Counted from the stretch's first letter, positions 38,906 through 52,328 are shown. The stretch: 64,000 bases of DNA from Caulobacter sp. 602-2 (GCF_011043625.1 NZ_JAAKGT010000001.1:124001-188000); one strand, 5' to 3'. Translations and numbers: made by a program. Notes: a model not told the origin generated them from the sequence alone.

Positions 38906-39690
38906 TGCTGCTGGCCATCGAACAGGGCAACACCAACACCATGTTCGCCATCCACGACGGCCAGTCGTGGATCGCCCAGTGGCGCGCGGCCACCGAGAGC
39001 ACCCGCACCGCCGACGAGTACGTCGTGTGGCTGTCGCAACTGATGTCGATGCAGGGCTTGAGCTTCCGCTCGCTGGACGCCTGCATCATCTCCAGCGTCG
39101 TGCCCCAGTCGCTGTTCAACCTGCGCAACCTGTCGCGCCGCTATCTGAACGTCGAGCCGCTGGTCATCGGCGAGAACGCCAAGCTGGGCGTCGATATCCG
39201 CATCGACAAGCCGTCCGAGGCCGGCGCCGACCGCCTGGTCAACGCCGTGGGCGCCAGCATGCTCTACAAGGGCCCGCTGATCGTCATCGACAGCGGCACG
39301 GCCACCACCTTCGACGTCGTGGCCGCCGACGGCGCCTTCGAGGGCGGCATCATCGCCCCGGGCATCAACCTCTCCATGCAGGCGCTGCACGAAGCGGCCG
39401 CCAAGCTGCCCCGCATCGCCATCCAGCGTCCCGCGCGCAACCGCGTGGTCGGCACCGACACCGTCAGCGCCATGCAGTCGGGCGTGTTCTGGGGCTACAT
39501 CTCACTCATCGAAGGGCTCGTCTCGCGCATCAAGAAAGAGCGCGACGAGGCCCTGACCGTGGTCGCCACCGGCGGCGTCGCCTCGCTGTTCGAGGGCGCC
39601 ACCGACAGCATCGACCACTTCGACCCTGATCTGACCATCCGTGGTCTCCTCGAAATTCACCGCCGCAATACCCACCTAGAGACCGAATGA
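38905..39690 (+). CDS. coaX: Type III pantothenate kinase
   Basis: 261 residues, ASKHA fold. It catalyses the first committed step of coenzyme A synthesis without feedback inhibition by Co[18 protein letters not shown] is the phosphate-1 motif (with Glu where Asp is usual), [48 protein letters not shown] and ATGG follow. ATG 38905 overlaps the birA stop; a GTG 3 nt earlier is possible. rnj overlaps its end by 4 nt. Confidence 0.95.
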   Translation: MLLAIEQGNTNTMFAIHDGQSWIAQWRAATESTRTADEYVVWLSQLMSMQGLSFRSLDACIISSVVPQSLFNLRNLSRRYLNVEPLVIGENAKLGVDIRIDKPSEAGADRLVNAVGASMLYKGPLIVIDSGTATTFDVVAADGAFEGGIIAPGINLSMQALHEAAAKLPRIAIQRPARNRVVGTDTVSAMQSGVFWGYISLIEGLVSRIKKERDEALTVVATGGVASLFEGATDSIDHFDPDLTIRGLLEIHRRNTHLETE

Positions 39691-41366
39691 AAAAGCAAAC
39701 CAACGACGAACTCGTCTTCCTGCCGCTGGGCGGGTCGAACGAGATCGGCATGAACTTCAACCTGTACGGCTACGGGCCCGCGCACGATCGCAAGTGGATC
39801 GTCGTCGACCTGGGCGTCACCTTCGGCGACCAGACGACGCCGGGCGTCGAGATCATCCTGCCCGACCCCGAGTACATCGTCCCCTATGCCGACGACATCC
39901 TCGGCATCGTCCTGACCCACGCGCACGAAGACCACCTGGGCGCGGTCGCCTGGCTGTGGCCGCAGCTGAAGGCCCCGGTCTACGCCACGCCGTTCACCGC
40001 CTTCCTGCTGCGCGAGAAGCTGCGCGACGCCAACCTGTTGGACGAGGTCGAGATCATCGAGGTGCCGCTGAGCGGCAACTTCGACCTGGGCCCGTTCCAC
40101 CTGGAAATGGTCACGCTGACCCACTCGATACCCGAGCCGAACGGCCTGGCGATCAAGACGCCGCTGGGCACTGTTCTGCACACCGGCGACTGGAAGATCG
40201 ATCCCGATCCCCAACTGGGCGCCGCCACCGACGTCGACGCCCTGCGCCGCCTGGGCGACGAGGGCGTGCTGGCCATGGTCTGCGACAGCACCAACGTCTT
40301 CGTCGAGGGCGAGTCCGGCTCGGAAGCCGACGTCCGCGTCGAGCTGAACAAGCTGATCGGCAGCCTGACGGGCAAGATCGCCGTGGCCTGCTTCGCCTCG
40401 AACGTGGCGCGCATGGACACCGTGATCCGCGCCGCCCAGGCCGCGGGCCGCAAGGTGTGCCTGGCCGGCCGCTCGATGCACCGCATGGCCGCCGCCGCCC
40501 GTTCGGTGGGCCTGCTGGACGGCCTGGACCCGTTCGTCACCGACGACCAGGCCAAGCACATGCCGGAAAACGAGATCCTCTATCTCTGCACCGGCAGCCA
40601 GGGCGAGGCGAGGGCGGCCCTGGCCCGTATCGCCGAGGGCAACCACCCGCACGTCAAGCTGTCGTCGGGCGACCACGTGGTGTTCAGCTCGCGCGTGATC
40701 CCGGGCAACGAGATCCCGATCCGCAACCTGCAGAACAAGCTGGCCGATCGCGGCGTGCGCCTGCACACCGAGCGCGACACCCCCGGCATCCACGTCAGCG
40801 GCCACCCGTGCCGCGACGAACTGAAGCAGATGTACCAGTGGGCCCGGCCGCAGATCGCCGTGCCGACCCACGGCGAGCGCCGCCACCTGCTCGAGCACGC
40901 CGCCTTCGCCAAGGATCTGCAGGTTCCCCACGCCGTCAGCCCGCGCAACGGCGACATGGTTCGCCTGGCGCCGGGCCACCCGGAGATCATCGACGAGGTG
41001 CCGGCGGGGCGCCTGTACGTCGACGGCGGCGTCGTGACGCCCGAGAACGGCGAGGCCCTGCGCGAGCGTCGCCACGCGGCGTTCAATGGCGTGCTGGCCG
41101 TGTCGATCGTGCTCGACGGCCGCAACAAGATCGTTTCGGGCCCGCAGGTTCGTGGCCTGGGCCTGGCCGGCGACGAGGAGTATCCCCTCGACGAAGCCCT
41201 GGACGACCTGGCCGAAGAGGCCGAAGAGGCCTTCAAGCGCCTGTCGGGCGACGACCGCGAGATCGACGAGACCATCGAGAACGCCATCTCGCGCGCGGTG
41301 AAGAAGGCCGCCTTCCGCATCTGGGAACGCAAGCCGGTCGTCGAGACGACCGTCCTGCGCCTCTGA
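39687..41366 (+). CDS. rnj: Ribonuclease J
   Basis: 559 residues, metallo-beta-lactamase/beta-CASP ribonuclease with 5'-to-3' exonuclease and endonuclease activity in RNA maturation and decay. Zinc site: [14 protein letters not shown], then further His in [12 protein letters not shown] ([12 protein letters not shown]). The beta-CASP domain contains [14 protein letters not shown] and [14 protein letters not shown], and [13 protein letters not shown]. The length and features match RNase J of alphaproteobacteria such as Sinorhizobium. It follows coaX with a 4-nt overlap. Confidence 0.95.
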   Translation: MKKQTNDELVFLPLGGSNEIGMNFNLYGYGPAHDRKWIVVDLGVTFGDQTTPGVEIILPDPEYIVPYADDILGIVLTHAHEDHLGAVAWLWPQLKAPVYATPFTAFLLREKLRDANLLDEVEIIEVPLSGNFDLGPFHLEMVTLTHSIPEPNGLAIKTPLGTVLHTGDWKIDPDPQLGAATDVDALRRLGDEGVLAMVCDSTNVFVEGESGSEADVRVELNKLIGSLTGKIAVACFASNVARMDTVIRAAQAAGRKVCLAGRSMHRMAAAARSVGLLDGLDPFVTDDQAKHMPENEILYLCTGSQGEARAALARIAEGNHPHVKLSSGDHVVFSSRVIPGNEIPIRNLQNKLADRGVRLHTERDTPGIHVSGHPCRDELKQMYQWARPQIAVPTHGERRHLLEHAAFAKDLQVPHAVSPRNGDMVRLAPGHPEIIDEVPAGRLYVDGGVVTPENGEALRERRHAAFNGVLAVSIVLDGRNKIVSGPQVRGLGLAGDEEYPLDEALDDLAEEAEEAFKRLSGDDREIDETIENAISRAVKKAAFRIWERKPVVETTVLRL

Positions 41367-41373
41367 TCGCCGC

Positions 41374-42120
41374 ATGAGCACCGACGACCAGACCCCGAAC
41401 GGTTCCGACACGCCCCCGCGGCGCGAAGGGCTGTTCGGGCGCAGCCCGGCCATCCTGTGGTTCGAGGCCTGGCCGATGGTCGTCGTGCTGGCGCTGATCT
41501 GGCTGGCCTTCCTGGTCCAGTCGGCCTTCGAGCTGATGGGGCAGGGGCAGCTGGCCTTCGCCCTGGGCGGACTGTGGAAGCCCGGCGTCTACCAGGGCCT
41601 GTGGTGGACGCCGCTGACCCACATGTTCATGCACATGAGCTGGGGTCAGTCCTGGGGCTGGCTGCACATCGTGTTCAATAGCGGCGCCCTGGTGGCGCTG
41701 GGGCCGGCGATCGCCCAGCGGTTCGGCCGCGACGCCCTGGGCGGGGTGCTGTTCCTGTTCTTCTACCTCGCCTGCGGCCTGGCCGGGGCGGGCGCCTTCC
41801 TGCTGCTGGGACCCGACCAGGTGCTGGCCGTCGGGGCCTCGGGCGCCATCTTCGGCCTGTGGGGCGCGGTTGCGCGGCTGAGCGGGCCGGGCGAAGCCAG
41901 GCTCGCGCCGATCCTGGCGCCTTCGGTGCTGCGCCAGGTCGGTTCGGCGCTGATCTCCAACCTGGTCGTCCTGGGCGCGGCGTTCGGCTACGGCGCGCTG
42001 TCGGGCGGGGGCGGCGGCATCGCCTGGCAGGCCCACCTGGGCGGTTTCGTCGCCGGCTTCCTCCTGATCCAGGTCATGCCGGTGCGCTTCCACTGGCTGA
42101 AGGGCCTTCGCGGCGCTTGA
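41374..42120 (+). CDS. Rhomboid family intramembrane serine protease
   Basis: 248 residues with about six membrane helices. The catalytic Ser is in VGASGAIFGLWGA, and the catalytic His is in WQAHLGGFVAGFLL; HIVFNSGALVALGPAI carries the HxxxN oxyanion motif. Rhomboids cut transmembrane proteins inside the inner membrane. Substrate unknown. It starts 7 bp after the rnj stop. A Pro-rich N-terminal cytoplasmic segment of about 25 residues precedes the first helix. Confidence 0.9.
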   Translation: MSTDDQTPNGSDTPPRREGLFGRSPAILWFEAWPMVVVLALIWLAFLVQSAFELMGQGQLAFALGGLWKPGVYQGLWWTPLTHMFMHMSWGQSWGWLHIVFNSGALVALGPAIAQRFGRDALGGVLFLFFYLACGLAGAGAFLLLGPDQVLAVGASGAIFGLWGAVARLSGPGEARLAPILAPSVLRQVGSALISNLVVLGAAFGYGALSGGGGGIAWQAHLGGFVAGFLLIQVMPVRFHWLKGLRGA

Positions 42121-42182
42121 CTGCCGCGACCGGAGGCGCGGTTAGTTGGGCTCCAACACCGCTCCAGCCCGGGACAGGAACC

Positions 42183-42602
42183 ATGATCGGCAGGCTCAAC
42201 CACATCGGCGTCGCCACGCCCTCCATCGACGAGTCGGTGAAGATGTACCGCGAGCTGCTCGGGGCCACCTCGGTGACCGACAAGTGGGCCATGCCCGAGC
42301 AGGGCGTCTGGGTCTGCTTCGTCAACCTGCCCAACAGCCAGATCGAACTGATCGAGCCCTATGGCGAGAAATCGCCGATCCACGCCTTCCTGGCCAAGAA
42401 CCCCAAGGGCGGCCAGCATCACGTCTGTTTCGAGGTCGAGAACATCTATGAGGCGCGCGACGCGCTGGTCGCCAAGGGCGCGACCGTGCTAGGCGAGCCC
42501 AGGATCGGCGCCCACGGAACGCTGATCATCTTCGTTCACCCCAAGGACATGGGCGGCATGCTCGTGGAATTGATGGAAAGCCCCAAGGACGCGCATCACT
42601 GA
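42183..42602 (+). CDS. mce: Methylmalonyl-CoA epimerase
   Basis: 139 residues, glyoxalase/VOC fold. It interconverts (R)- and (S)-methylmalonyl-CoA in propionyl-CoA breakdown. Metal ligands are visible in LNHIGVATPS, GGQHHVCFEVE and the final GMLVELME. IELIEPYGEKSPIHAFLAKNPKGG is the family block. ATG 42183 begins the conserved part; the open frame continues upstream through the rhomboid gene. It ends at 42602 sharing one base with the DUF1467 start. Confidence 0.94.
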   Translation: MIGRLNHIGVATPSIDESVKMYRELLGATSVTDKWAMPEQGVWVCFVNLPNSQIELIEPYGEKSPIHAFLAKNPKGGQHHVCFEVENIYEARDALVAKGATVLGEPRIGAHGTLIIFVHPKDMGGMLVELMESPKDAHH

Positions 42603-42862
42603 TGGGCCCGATCACCAGCGTCGCGATCTTCCTGACCATCTGGTGGACGGTGCTGTTCGCCGTGCTGCCTCTGGGCACGCGCAGCTACCACGAGATGGGG
42701 ATCGAGCCGCCGCCGGGAGCCGATCCCGGCGCGCCGGTGAACCCCAATCTGAAGCGCAAGTTCCTCACCACCACCTGCGTGGCGCTCGTGCTGTTTGCGA
42801 TTCTGTGGCTGGTGGTGAAGTTCCAGCTGGTCAGCCTGCCGGACCTGCCCGCGACCTACTGA
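42602..42862 (+). CDS. DUF1467 small membrane protein
   Basis: 86 residues with two membrane helices (about 5-22 and 55-73) around a polar loop (LGTRSYHEMGIEPPPGADPG). It matches DUF1467, an alphaproteobacterial family typically found between mce and proS, as here. Function unknown. It starts on the last base of the mce stop codon. Confidence 0.88.
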   Translation: MGPITSVAIFLTIWWTVLFAVLPLGTRSYHEMGIEPPPGADPGAPVNPNLKRKFLTTTCVALVLFAILWLVVKFQLVSLPDLPATY

Positions 42863-43071
42863 AAACTTTTGCAGCCGGGGGCTGGGCGCCCAAGGCTTGT
42901 GCGAACGGCGATCTCCTGCCCGTCAAACGCCCATGTCTTGGGCGAAACGCGCGGAGCTTGAACGCCAGCGGCAATCGCATGCCCCAACAGTCGTTCGACG
43001 GTCGTACATTGTCATGACGAGGCCGGGTTCGGCCTTGCTCTGTGGCGTCTTCCCCGACGATGAACTTGAAC
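42863..43071. other. Intergenic stretch between DUF1467 and a terminator
   Basis: 209 bp that end in a strong terminator. A 62-codon open frame (42897-43085) crosses it but lacks a ribosome site. It could be a long 3' UTR or house a small RNA. No promoter can be named with confidence. Confidence 0.35.
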
Positions 43072-43104
43072 GGCCGCGCGATTGAACCGCGCGGCCTTCT
43101 TTTC
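43072..43104 (+). terminator. Intrinsic terminator ahead of proS
   Basis: A perfect 9-bp stem (43072-43080 with 43088-43096) with a 7-nt loop is followed by TTCTTTTC. It probably ends the long forward transcript that includes mce-DUF1467. The remaining 175 bp to proS should contain the proS promoter, which I cannot place. Confidence 0.75.
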
Positions 43105-43279
43105 GTTTAGCCTGGCCCTGGGGGCTTCAGCGAAGGCGTCGAGCGGCCTGGCCGCCCAACTCTTTCGGCAGTCGGACGCTCTCGACACTCAAAACGTCAT
43201 CTTTTCGCCGCGCGCGTTGCCAAGCTGAATGGCGACCGGCTATCTCAACGCCTCGAATACTCCCGGAGACGTCTCGTCC

Positions 43280-44608
43280 ATGCGCCTGTCGCGCTACTTC
43301 CTGCCCGTCCTGAAAGAAGCTCCTTCCGACGCCCAGATCGCCTCGCACCAGCTGATGCTGCGCGCGGGCATGATCCGCCAGGAGGCCGCCGGCATCTACG
43401 CCTGGCTGCCACTGGGCCTGCGGGTGCTCAACAAGATCGAGCAGATCGTCCGCGAGGAAATGGATCGCGCCGGCGCCATCGAGCTCCTGATGCCGACCCT
43501 GCAGCTGGCCGACCTGTGGCGCGAGTCGGGCCGCTACGACGCCTACGGCCCGGAGATGCTGCGCATCACCGACCGCCACGAGCGCGAGCTGCTGTACGGG
43601 CCCACCAACGAGGAAATGGTCACCGAGATCTTCCGCGCCTCGGTGCGGAGCTACAAGGATCTGCCCAAGAACCTCTACCACGTTCAGTGGAAGTTCCGCG
43701 ACGAGCGCCGCCCGCGCTTCGGCGTGATGCGTGGCCGCGAGTTCCTGATGAAGGACGCCTACAGCTTCGACCTCGACGCCGAGGGCGCGCGCAAGTCGTA
43801 CAACCGCATGTTCGTGGCCTATCTGAACTTGTTCTCGCGCATGGGCCTGAAGGCCGTGCCGATGCGGGCCGATACCGGCCCGATCGGCGGGGACCTGTCC
43901 CACGAGTTCATCGTGCTGGCCGAGACGGGCGAAAGCGCCGTCTTCTGCCACAAGGACCTGGTCGAGATGGCCGCGCCTGGTCCCGACGTCGACTGGTACG
44001 GCGACCTGCAGCCGCTGGTGAACGAGCGCACCGCGCTCTACGCCGCGACCGAGGAAATGCACGACGAAGCCGCCTTCGACGCCATCCCCGAGGGCGAGCG
44101 CCTGTCGGCCCGCGGCATCGAGGTCGGCCACATCTTCTCGTTCGGCACGAAGTATTCCGAGCCGATGAAGGCCCTGGTCATGGGTCCCGACGGCAAGGAA
44201 ACGCCGGTCCAGATGGGCAGCTACGGCGTCGGCGTCTCGCGCCTGCTGGGCGCGATCATCGAGGCCAGCCACGACGACGGCGGCATCATCTGGCCGGAAA
44301 GCGTCGCGCCGTTCCACGTCGGCATCGTCAACATGCGCCAGGGCGATGCGGCCTGCGACGCGGCTTGCGACGAGGCCTACAAGGCCCTGCAGGCGGCCGG
44401 CGTCGACGTGCTCTATGACGACACCGACGCACGCGGCGGCGCCAAGTTCGCCACCATGGACCTGATCGGCCTGCCCTGGCAGCTGATCGTCGGCCCCAAG
44501 GGCATCGCCGAGGGCGTGGTCGAGCTGAAGAACCGCAAGACCGGCGAGCGCGTCTCCGAGCCGCTCGACGCGGTGATCGCCCGCCTGACCGGCAAGGCCG
44601 CCGCCTGA
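43280..44608 (+). CDS. proS: Prolyl-tRNA synthetase, short form without editing insert
   Basis: 442 residues, class II synthetase. Motif 1 region [25 protein letters not shown], motif 2 [25 protein letters not shown] and motif 3 [16 protein letters not shown] are intact, and the C-terminal anticodon-binding domain ends the protein. The bulky editing insert (INS) found between motifs 2 and 3 in E. coli is reduced, as in other alphaproteobacteria; Caulobacter is known to clear Ala-tRNA-Pro by a separate ProXp-ala. The ATG at 43280 ([13 protein letters not shown]) fits the family start better than the in-frame ATG 17 codons earlier. lolC/E overlaps the last base. Confidence 0.95.
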   Translation: MRLSRYFLPVLKEAPSDAQIASHQLMLRAGMIRQEAAGIYAWLPLGLRVLNKIEQIVREEMDRAGAIELLMPTLQLADLWRESGRYDAYGPEMLRITDRHERELLYGPTNEEMVTEIFRASVRSYKDLPKNLYHVQWKFRDERRPRFGVMRGREFLMKDAYSFDLDAEGARKSYNRMFVAYLNLFSRMGLKAVPMRADTGPIGGDLSHEFIVLAETGESAVFCHKDLVEMAAPGPDVDWYGDLQPLVNERTALYAATEEMHDEAAFDAIPEGERLSARGIEVGHIFSFGTKYSEPMKALVMGPDGKETPVQMGSYGVGVSRLLGAIIEASHDDGGIIWPESVAPFHVGIVNMRQGDAACDAACDEAYKALQAAGVDVLYDDTDARGGAKFATMDLIGLPWQLIVGPKGIAEGVVELKNRKTGERVSEPLDAVIARLTGKAAA

Positions 44609-45882
44609 TGGCGTTCGGCGCGGGGCCCTTCGGGATCTGGGAACGGACGGTCGCCTGGCGTTACCTGCGCACCAAGCGCAAGAACGGCGGCGTCGCCCTG
44701 ATCTCGGTGATCTCGTTCAGCGCGGTGATGCTGGCGGTTTTCGCCCTCATCACCGTGATGAGCGTCATGAACGGCTTCCGCGCCGAGCTTCTCGGCCGGC
44801 TGCTCGGCTTCAACGGCCACATCTACGCCCAGGGGCCGCTGGTCAACGGCCCCGACCGCGAGGGCGTCATCGCCCGCATCAAGGCCAGCCCCGGCGTGGT
44901 CCAGGCCGCGCCCCTGGTCGAGGCCCAGGCCATGGTGATCGGCCCCAACCAGGTGACCGGCGCCATCGTCCGCGGCGTCAATCCGGCCGACCTGCGCGGC
45001 ATGACCCTGATCTCCAAGAACATCAAGCAGGGCTCGCTCAACGGCTTCGGCGAGGGCGAGTACGGCGGCGACATGGTGCTGATCGGCGATCGCATGGCCC
45101 GCAACCTGGGCCTGTCGGTCGGCGACCCGATCACCCTGATCTCGCCCTCGGGCCCGGCCACGGCGTTCGGCACGTCGACGCGCGAGAAGGACTACGTCGT
45201 CGGCGGCGTGTTCAGCGTCGGCATGAGCCAGTTCGACGAGAGCTATGTGATGATGCCGCTGGCCCAGGCGCAGCTGTTCTTCGGGCGCGACACGGCCATC
45301 GACTATGTCGAGGTCAAGCTGACCGATCCGGACGACGCCAAGCAGGCCAAGGCCGCCATCGAGCAGGCCGTCGGCCCCGGCGCCTTCATCACCGACTGGA
45401 TGGACAAGAACAGCAGCTACTTCAACGCGCTGCAGGTCGAGCGCAAGGTGATGCGCCTGATCCTGTTCTTCATCGTCGCCATCGCCACGCTGAACATCAT
45501 TTCCGGCCTGGTCATGCTGGTGAAGAACAAGGGCCGCGACATCGCCATCCTGCGCACCATGGGCGCCAGCCAGTCGTCGATCCTGCGCATCTTCATCATG
45601 GCGGGCGCCTCGATCGGCGTGGCCGGAACCCTGACCGGCCTGCTGCTGGGCGTGCTGTTCTGTGCCAACATCACCGCCATCCAGAACTTCGTCGAATGGG
45701 CCACCGGCACCGCCGTGTTCAGCGCCGACATCTATTTCCTGGCCCACATCCCGGCCAAGATCGACTGGGTCGAGGTCGGCGGTGTCGTCTCGATCTCCAC
45801 CCTGATGAGCGTGCTGGCGACCCTGCCGCCGGCGCTGCGGGCCTCGCGCCTCGATCCCGTTGAGGCCCTTCGCTATGAGTAG
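44608..45882 (+). CDS. lolE: Lipoprotein-releasing ABC transporter permease (LolC/LolE family)
   Basis: 424 residues. It has one N-terminal membrane helix (about 30-55), a large periplasmic domain (residues 60-275) and three C-terminal helices (MacB/FtsX fold). With LolD it extracts mature lipoproteins from the inner membrane for delivery to LolA. Motifs: ERTVAWRYLRTKRKNGGVALISVISF, VMSVMNGFRAELL, and KNKGRDIAILRTMGASQSSILRIF, the coupling helix facing the ATPase. Only one permease gene is present here, so a LolC/LolE-type homodimer (LolF style) is possible. The start overlaps the proS stop. Confidence 0.92.
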   Translation: MAFGAGPFGIWERTVAWRYLRTKRKNGGVALISVISFSAVMLAVFALITVMSVMNGFRAELLGRLLGFNGHIYAQGPLVNGPDREGVIARIKASPGVVQAAPLVEAQAMVIGPNQVTGAIVRGVNPADLRGMTLISKNIKQGSLNGFGEGEYGGDMVLIGDRMARNLGLSVGDPITLISPSGPATAFGTSTREKDYVVGGVFSVGMSQFDESYVMMPLAQAQLFFGRDTAIDYVEVKLTDPDDAKQAKAAIEQAVGPGAFITDWMDKNSSYFNALQVERKVMRLILFFIVAIATLNIISGLVMLVKNKGRDIAILRTMGASQSSILRIFIMAGASIGVAGTLTGLLLGVLFCANITAIQNFVEWATGTAVFSADIYFLAHIPAKIDWVEVGGVVSISTLMSVLATLPPALRASRLDPVEALRYE

Positions 45883-46561
45883 CCCCGTCCTGTCGCTGCG
45901 CGGCGTCGAGCGCACCTACGTCACCGAGGCCGGCAAGCTGACCGTGCTGCGCGGCGCGGATCTCGACGTCTATCCGGGCGAGGTCGTGGGCCTGATCGGC
46001 CCGTCGGGCTCGGGCAAGTCGTCGCTGTTGCACGCGGCAGGCCTGCTGGAGCGCCCCGACGCCGGCATCATCGCTGTCGACGGCAAGGACTGCTCCAAGC
46101 TGTCCGAGCGCCAGCGCACCAAGGTTCGCCTGTCGACCGTGGGCTTCGTCTACCAGTTCCACCACCTGCTGCCGGAGTTCACGGCCGGCGAGAACGTGGA
46201 GCTGCCGCAGATGATCGCCGGCCGCCGCCGCGCCGAGGCTCGTGAACGCGCCGTCGGCCTGCTGGGGCAGCTGGGCCTGGCGGCGCGGGTAGACCACCAG
46301 CCCGGCCAGATGTCGGGCGGCGAACAGCAGCGGGTGGCCATCGCCCGGGCCCTGGCCAATTCGCCCAAGCTGCTGCTGGCCGACGAGCCGACCGGCAACC
46401 TCGATCCGGCCACCTCGGCGGCCACCTTCCAGGCGCTGTACGACCTGGCGCGCGGGCAGGGCGTCGCCGCCCTGATCGCCACCCACAACATGGAGCTGGC
46501 CCGCTACATGGACCGGGTCTTCGCCCTGCGCGACGGCCACCTGGAGCCGCAGAGCTTCTAG
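45875..46561 (+). CDS. lolD: Lipoprotein-releasing ABC transporter ATP-binding protein
   Basis: 228 residues. Walker A GPSGSGKSSL, Q-loop VYQFHHLLPEFTAGENV, signature MSGGEQQRVAIARAL, Walker B LLLADEPTGNLDP and the H-loop ATHNMELA are all intact. The QFHHLLPEF wording is typical of LolD. It overlaps the permease gene by 8 nt. ATG 45875 was preferred to the in-frame ATG 15 nt upstream. It converges with the nucleoside hydrolase gene, 3 bp away. Confidence 0.95.
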   Translation: MSSPVLSLRGVERTYVTEAGKLTVLRGADLDVYPGEVVGLIGPSGSGKSSLLHAAGLLERPDAGIIAVDGKDCSKLSERQRTKVRLSTVGFVYQFHHLLPEFTAGENVELPQMIAGRRRAEARERAVGLLGQLGLAARVDHQPGQMSGGEQQRVAIARALANSPKLLLADEPTGNLDPATSAATFQALYDLARGQGVAALIATHNMELARYMDRVFALRDGHLEPQSF

Positions 46562-46564
46562 GCG

Positions 46565-47521
46565 CTAGAGCAGCGCCTGCCGCATCGCCGCGAAGAACCC
46601 CGCCTGGTCGATCTTCTTGATCACCCGGGCGTTGGGCTCGCGGCGCTTGAGGGCCGGGTCGGCGATCTCGATGTCGGGCAGGATCGAGTGCGAGACGCTG
46701 AGATAGCCGCGCGTCAGCTCGCCCATGGTCTCCACGTCGATCACGCAGCGCTCGGCTTCCAACACCAGGGCTTCGTCCAGCATGGCCGCGCAGGTCAGGG
46801 CGTCGGGGTGCAGGCTGCCGTCCAGGCCCTCGGTGTCGCGGGCGAAGGCCAGCGAGGCCTCGTTGACCTTGGTGAAGAACCTGGCGCGCGGCGTGCCCAG
46901 GGCGTCGAGCTCGCCCAGCTGCGCCGTGGTCAGCAGTCCGTCGCGCAGGGTTTCGGTCCAGGTGACCACGTGCAGGTCGAAGCCGGCGTTGACGACGATC
47001 TTGGCCGCCTCGGGATCGACATAGAAATTGTACTCGGCCGCCGGCGTGACGTTGCCGACGCCGTTGTCGGTGCCGCCCATCACCCACAGGGCCTTGGCGG
47101 CCTTCGCGATTTCCGGCTCGCGCAGCACGGCCAGGGCGATGTTGGTCAGCGGGGCCTGGGCCAGCAGGGTGATCTCGCCGGGCGCCTGCATCACCCGCCG
47201 CACGATCTCGTCGGCGGCATGGCCGGGGCAGGGGCGCTGGGCGGCCTTGGGGAGCGCTGCATCGCTCATGCCGTCGGCGCCGAACACGTAGGCGGCGTCC
47301 AGCGGGATGCGGCTGAAGGGCTTCTGCGCGCCCATGTAGACCGGCACGCCGGCCGCCTCGCAGGCTTCCAGCGTCACCAGGGCGTTCTCGGCGTGCTGTT
47401 CGAAGCCGACATTGCCGTGGCTGATGGTGATCGCCTCGACGCTGACGCCGGGGCGGCGCAGGGCGAGCATCAGGGAGAAGACGTCGTCTCCGGCGGTGTC
47501 GGTGTCGATGATCAGGCGCAT
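46565..47521 (-). CDS. Nucleoside hydrolase (ribosylpyrimidine/inosine-uridine preferring family)
   Basis: 318 residues. It cleaves the N-glycosidic bond of ribonucleosides in salvage. The Ca2+-binding N terminus [13 protein letters not shown] (Asp6, Asp8, Asp13) is diagnostic; [30 protein letters not shown] and [27 protein letters not shown] are further family blocks. ATG 47521 gives the canonical start; the open frame extends 30 codons. The specific nucleoside cannot be read from sequence. It is alone on its strand. Confidence 0.92.
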   Translation of the reverse strand: MRLIIDTDTAGDDVFSLMLALRRPGVSVEAITISHGNVGFEQHAENALVTLEACEAAGVPVYMGAQKPFSRIPLDAAYVFGADGMSDAALPKAAQRPCPGHAADEIVRRVMQAPGEITLLAQAPLTNIALAVLREPEIAKAAKALWVMGGTDNGVGNVTPAAEYNFYVDPEAAKIVVNAGFDLHVVTWTETLRDGLLTTAQLGELDALGTPRARFFTKVNEASLAFARDTEGLDGSLHPDALTCAAMLDEALVLEAERCVIDVETMGELTRGYLSVSHSILPDIEIADPALKRREPNARVIKKIDQAGFFAAMRQALL

Positions 47522-47694
47522 GGCGCGGCTTCTGCCGCGTTCCGGCCGGGAAGGCCAGAGCCGCCCGGTTGATCCGCGACGATCGGCCCCTTGCGGCAAA
47601 AAAGCTCGCAACTTGCCTGTGGACTATTGCGGTGAGAACGAAAGGGGAATATGGAACAAAAAGGCAACTGGCCAACGAGCTGTGGAGGGATGTT

Positions 47695-47784
47695 ATGGTC
47701 CGGATCGCGCGTGAGTCTTTGGCGCTTGTATCTGTCGCCGGCTTCGTCTGGATGATGTGTTCGGTCGCCCAGCTGGTGGCCTGA
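47695..47784 (+). CDS. Possible 29-residue single-helix membrane peptide upstream of dnaE
   Basis: ATG at 47695 preceded by GGAGG with ideal 6-nt spacing, 30 codons including stop. The peptide begins [14 protein letters not shown] and has one hydrophobic segment (about residues 8-29) containing a Trp and a Cys. It lies 22 bp before dnaE in the same direction. It could be a real small membrane protein or a leader peptide for dnaE. No family known. Confidence 0.45.
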   Translation: MVRIARESLALVSVAGFVWMMCSVAQLVA

Positions 47785-47806
47785 GTCGAATAGCGAGGGT
47801 CTTGTG

Positions 47807-51238
<3,432 letters not shown>

Positions 51239-51568
51239 GCGCGCGCGGCGCCCTGATCGGGCTCGTTGCGCCTTGGGGCGGGAGCGGGCTTGGACTGGCC
51301 GAGAACCTCGGTGGCCCGAGGCTGGATCGTCGCTGGCGGTTTCGCGCGGCGGTCGCGGTGGATTGGTTTCGTCGGCGTGGCGGGCGGCGCTGCTCCGCGC
51401 CGGCCTGGTGCCGGCTGCGCCTGGGCAGCCCGAGCAGTACGGGCGGCGCGGGTGGCCTGTGTACGGCGTGGTCGGTGCATGTCCTGCGCCGTCGGTCGCA
51501 TGGCGTGGGCTGGTGAGAGACGACAAGACCGCCGGATCCGCGGCCCGGCGTATCCAAGGGAGGAAGCC
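51239..51568. other. Gap between dnaE and GFA gene, no supported gene
   Basis: 330 bp of very GC-rich sequence. Open frames on both strands give Arg/Ala/Pro-rich peptides without recognisable domains. The minus-strand frame of 113 codons would end on the dnaE stop codon. No clear terminator or promoter is visible. Confidence 0.35.
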
Positions 51569-51919
51569 ATGAGCAAGCATACCGGCGGCTGCCAATGCGG
51601 CAGGGTCCGTTTCGAGGTCGAGGGCGATCTGTCTCAGACCATCGCCTGCAACTGTTCGCGCTGCGCCAAGCTGGGCTCGGTTCTGGCCTTTGCGCCCATC
51701 GAAGCCTTCACGCTGCTGTCGGGCGAGGACGCCCTGACCGAATACCGGTTCAACACCGGCAAGATCCAGCACCTGTTCTGCGCCGACTGCGGCATCGAAT
51801 CCTTCGCTCGCGGCGAGGCGCCGAACGGCGCGAAGATGGCGGCGATCAACGTCCGCTGCATCGACGGCGTCGACGTCTTCGCCCTGGAGCCGCAGCAGGT
51901 GGACGGCAAGTCCTTCTAA
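51569..51919 (+). CDS. GFA family zinc-binding protein (second copy)
   Basis: 116 residues with the complete zinc-ligand set: GGCQCGRVRFE, CNCSRCAKLG and FCADCGIESFAR. NVRCIDGVD near the C terminus is frequent in the family. It starts at ATG 51569 with GGGAGGAAG upstream. It is only distantly similar to the GFA protein at 17878. Function unproven. Confidence 0.86.
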   Translation: MSKHTGGCQCGRVRFEVEGDLSQTIACNCSRCAKLGSVLAFAPIEAFTLLSGEDALTEYRFNTGKIQHLFCADCGIESFARGEAPNGAKMAAINVRCIDGVDVFALEPQQVDGKSF

Positions 51920-52123
51920 GCGCGGGGGCGGCGTAAGCCGAGCGGCCGGGAAGGGCGGGGCGGTGTTCGATCGCGCTGCCGCGCCGGCCTGGCTCTCGGC
52001 GTCTTAGGGGGCGCTGGCAGTCACCCGGCACGGGCTTCCAAACCCGCTTCTCTGCGCGGTGGAGATCTAAGCGCGGTCAGCGGGGCGTCCTCGGCCCCGC
52101 CACCCCTTGGGAGACAGCTTGGG

Positions 52124-52141
52124 CCCCCGCCTTCGCGGGGG
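52124..52141. repeat. Short palindromic repeat (family B)
   Basis: CCCCCGC and GCGGGGG form a perfect 7-bp stem around CTTC. The wording CCCGCCTTCGCGGG is a common dispersed palindrome in Caulobacter-type genomes. Just upstream another GC hairpin is possible around 52080-52100. Confidence 0.5.
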
Positions 52142-52241
52142 AATTCGGAGGGAAGTTGGCCGGTTAGCGTAGTGTCGATCCCGCTCTAGCCGGCTCAACT
52201 GCCGTAGGCTTCGCTGGGAGGCGTCTCGACGATCTGAGGTC

Positions 52242-52277
52242 TGTCATCCCGGCCGCAGCGAAGCGGAGCGCCGGGAT
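52242..52277. repeat. Palindromic intergenic repeat (family A, imperfect copy)
   Basis: TGTCATCCCGGCC at 52242-52254 and CCGGGAT at 52271-52277 bracket a centre with GCAGCGAAGCGGA, the reverse complement of the centre at 18276-18289. It is the same element type as the one at 18263, with one arm degraded. Confidence 0.65.
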
Positions 52278-52328
52278 CCCCCGCAATTGGCGAGCCTGTA
52301 GACGTGGGACGTCCTGGCTCTACGAACA

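Noticed and set aside
42897..43085. 62-codon frame between DUF1467 and proS
   Set aside because: No ribosome binding site, composition unlike neighbouring proteins, and it runs into the terminator stem.
52020..52080. tRNA-like wording with a CTTCCAAA loop
   Set aside because: No 7-bp acceptor stem, D arm or T arm can be built around it.
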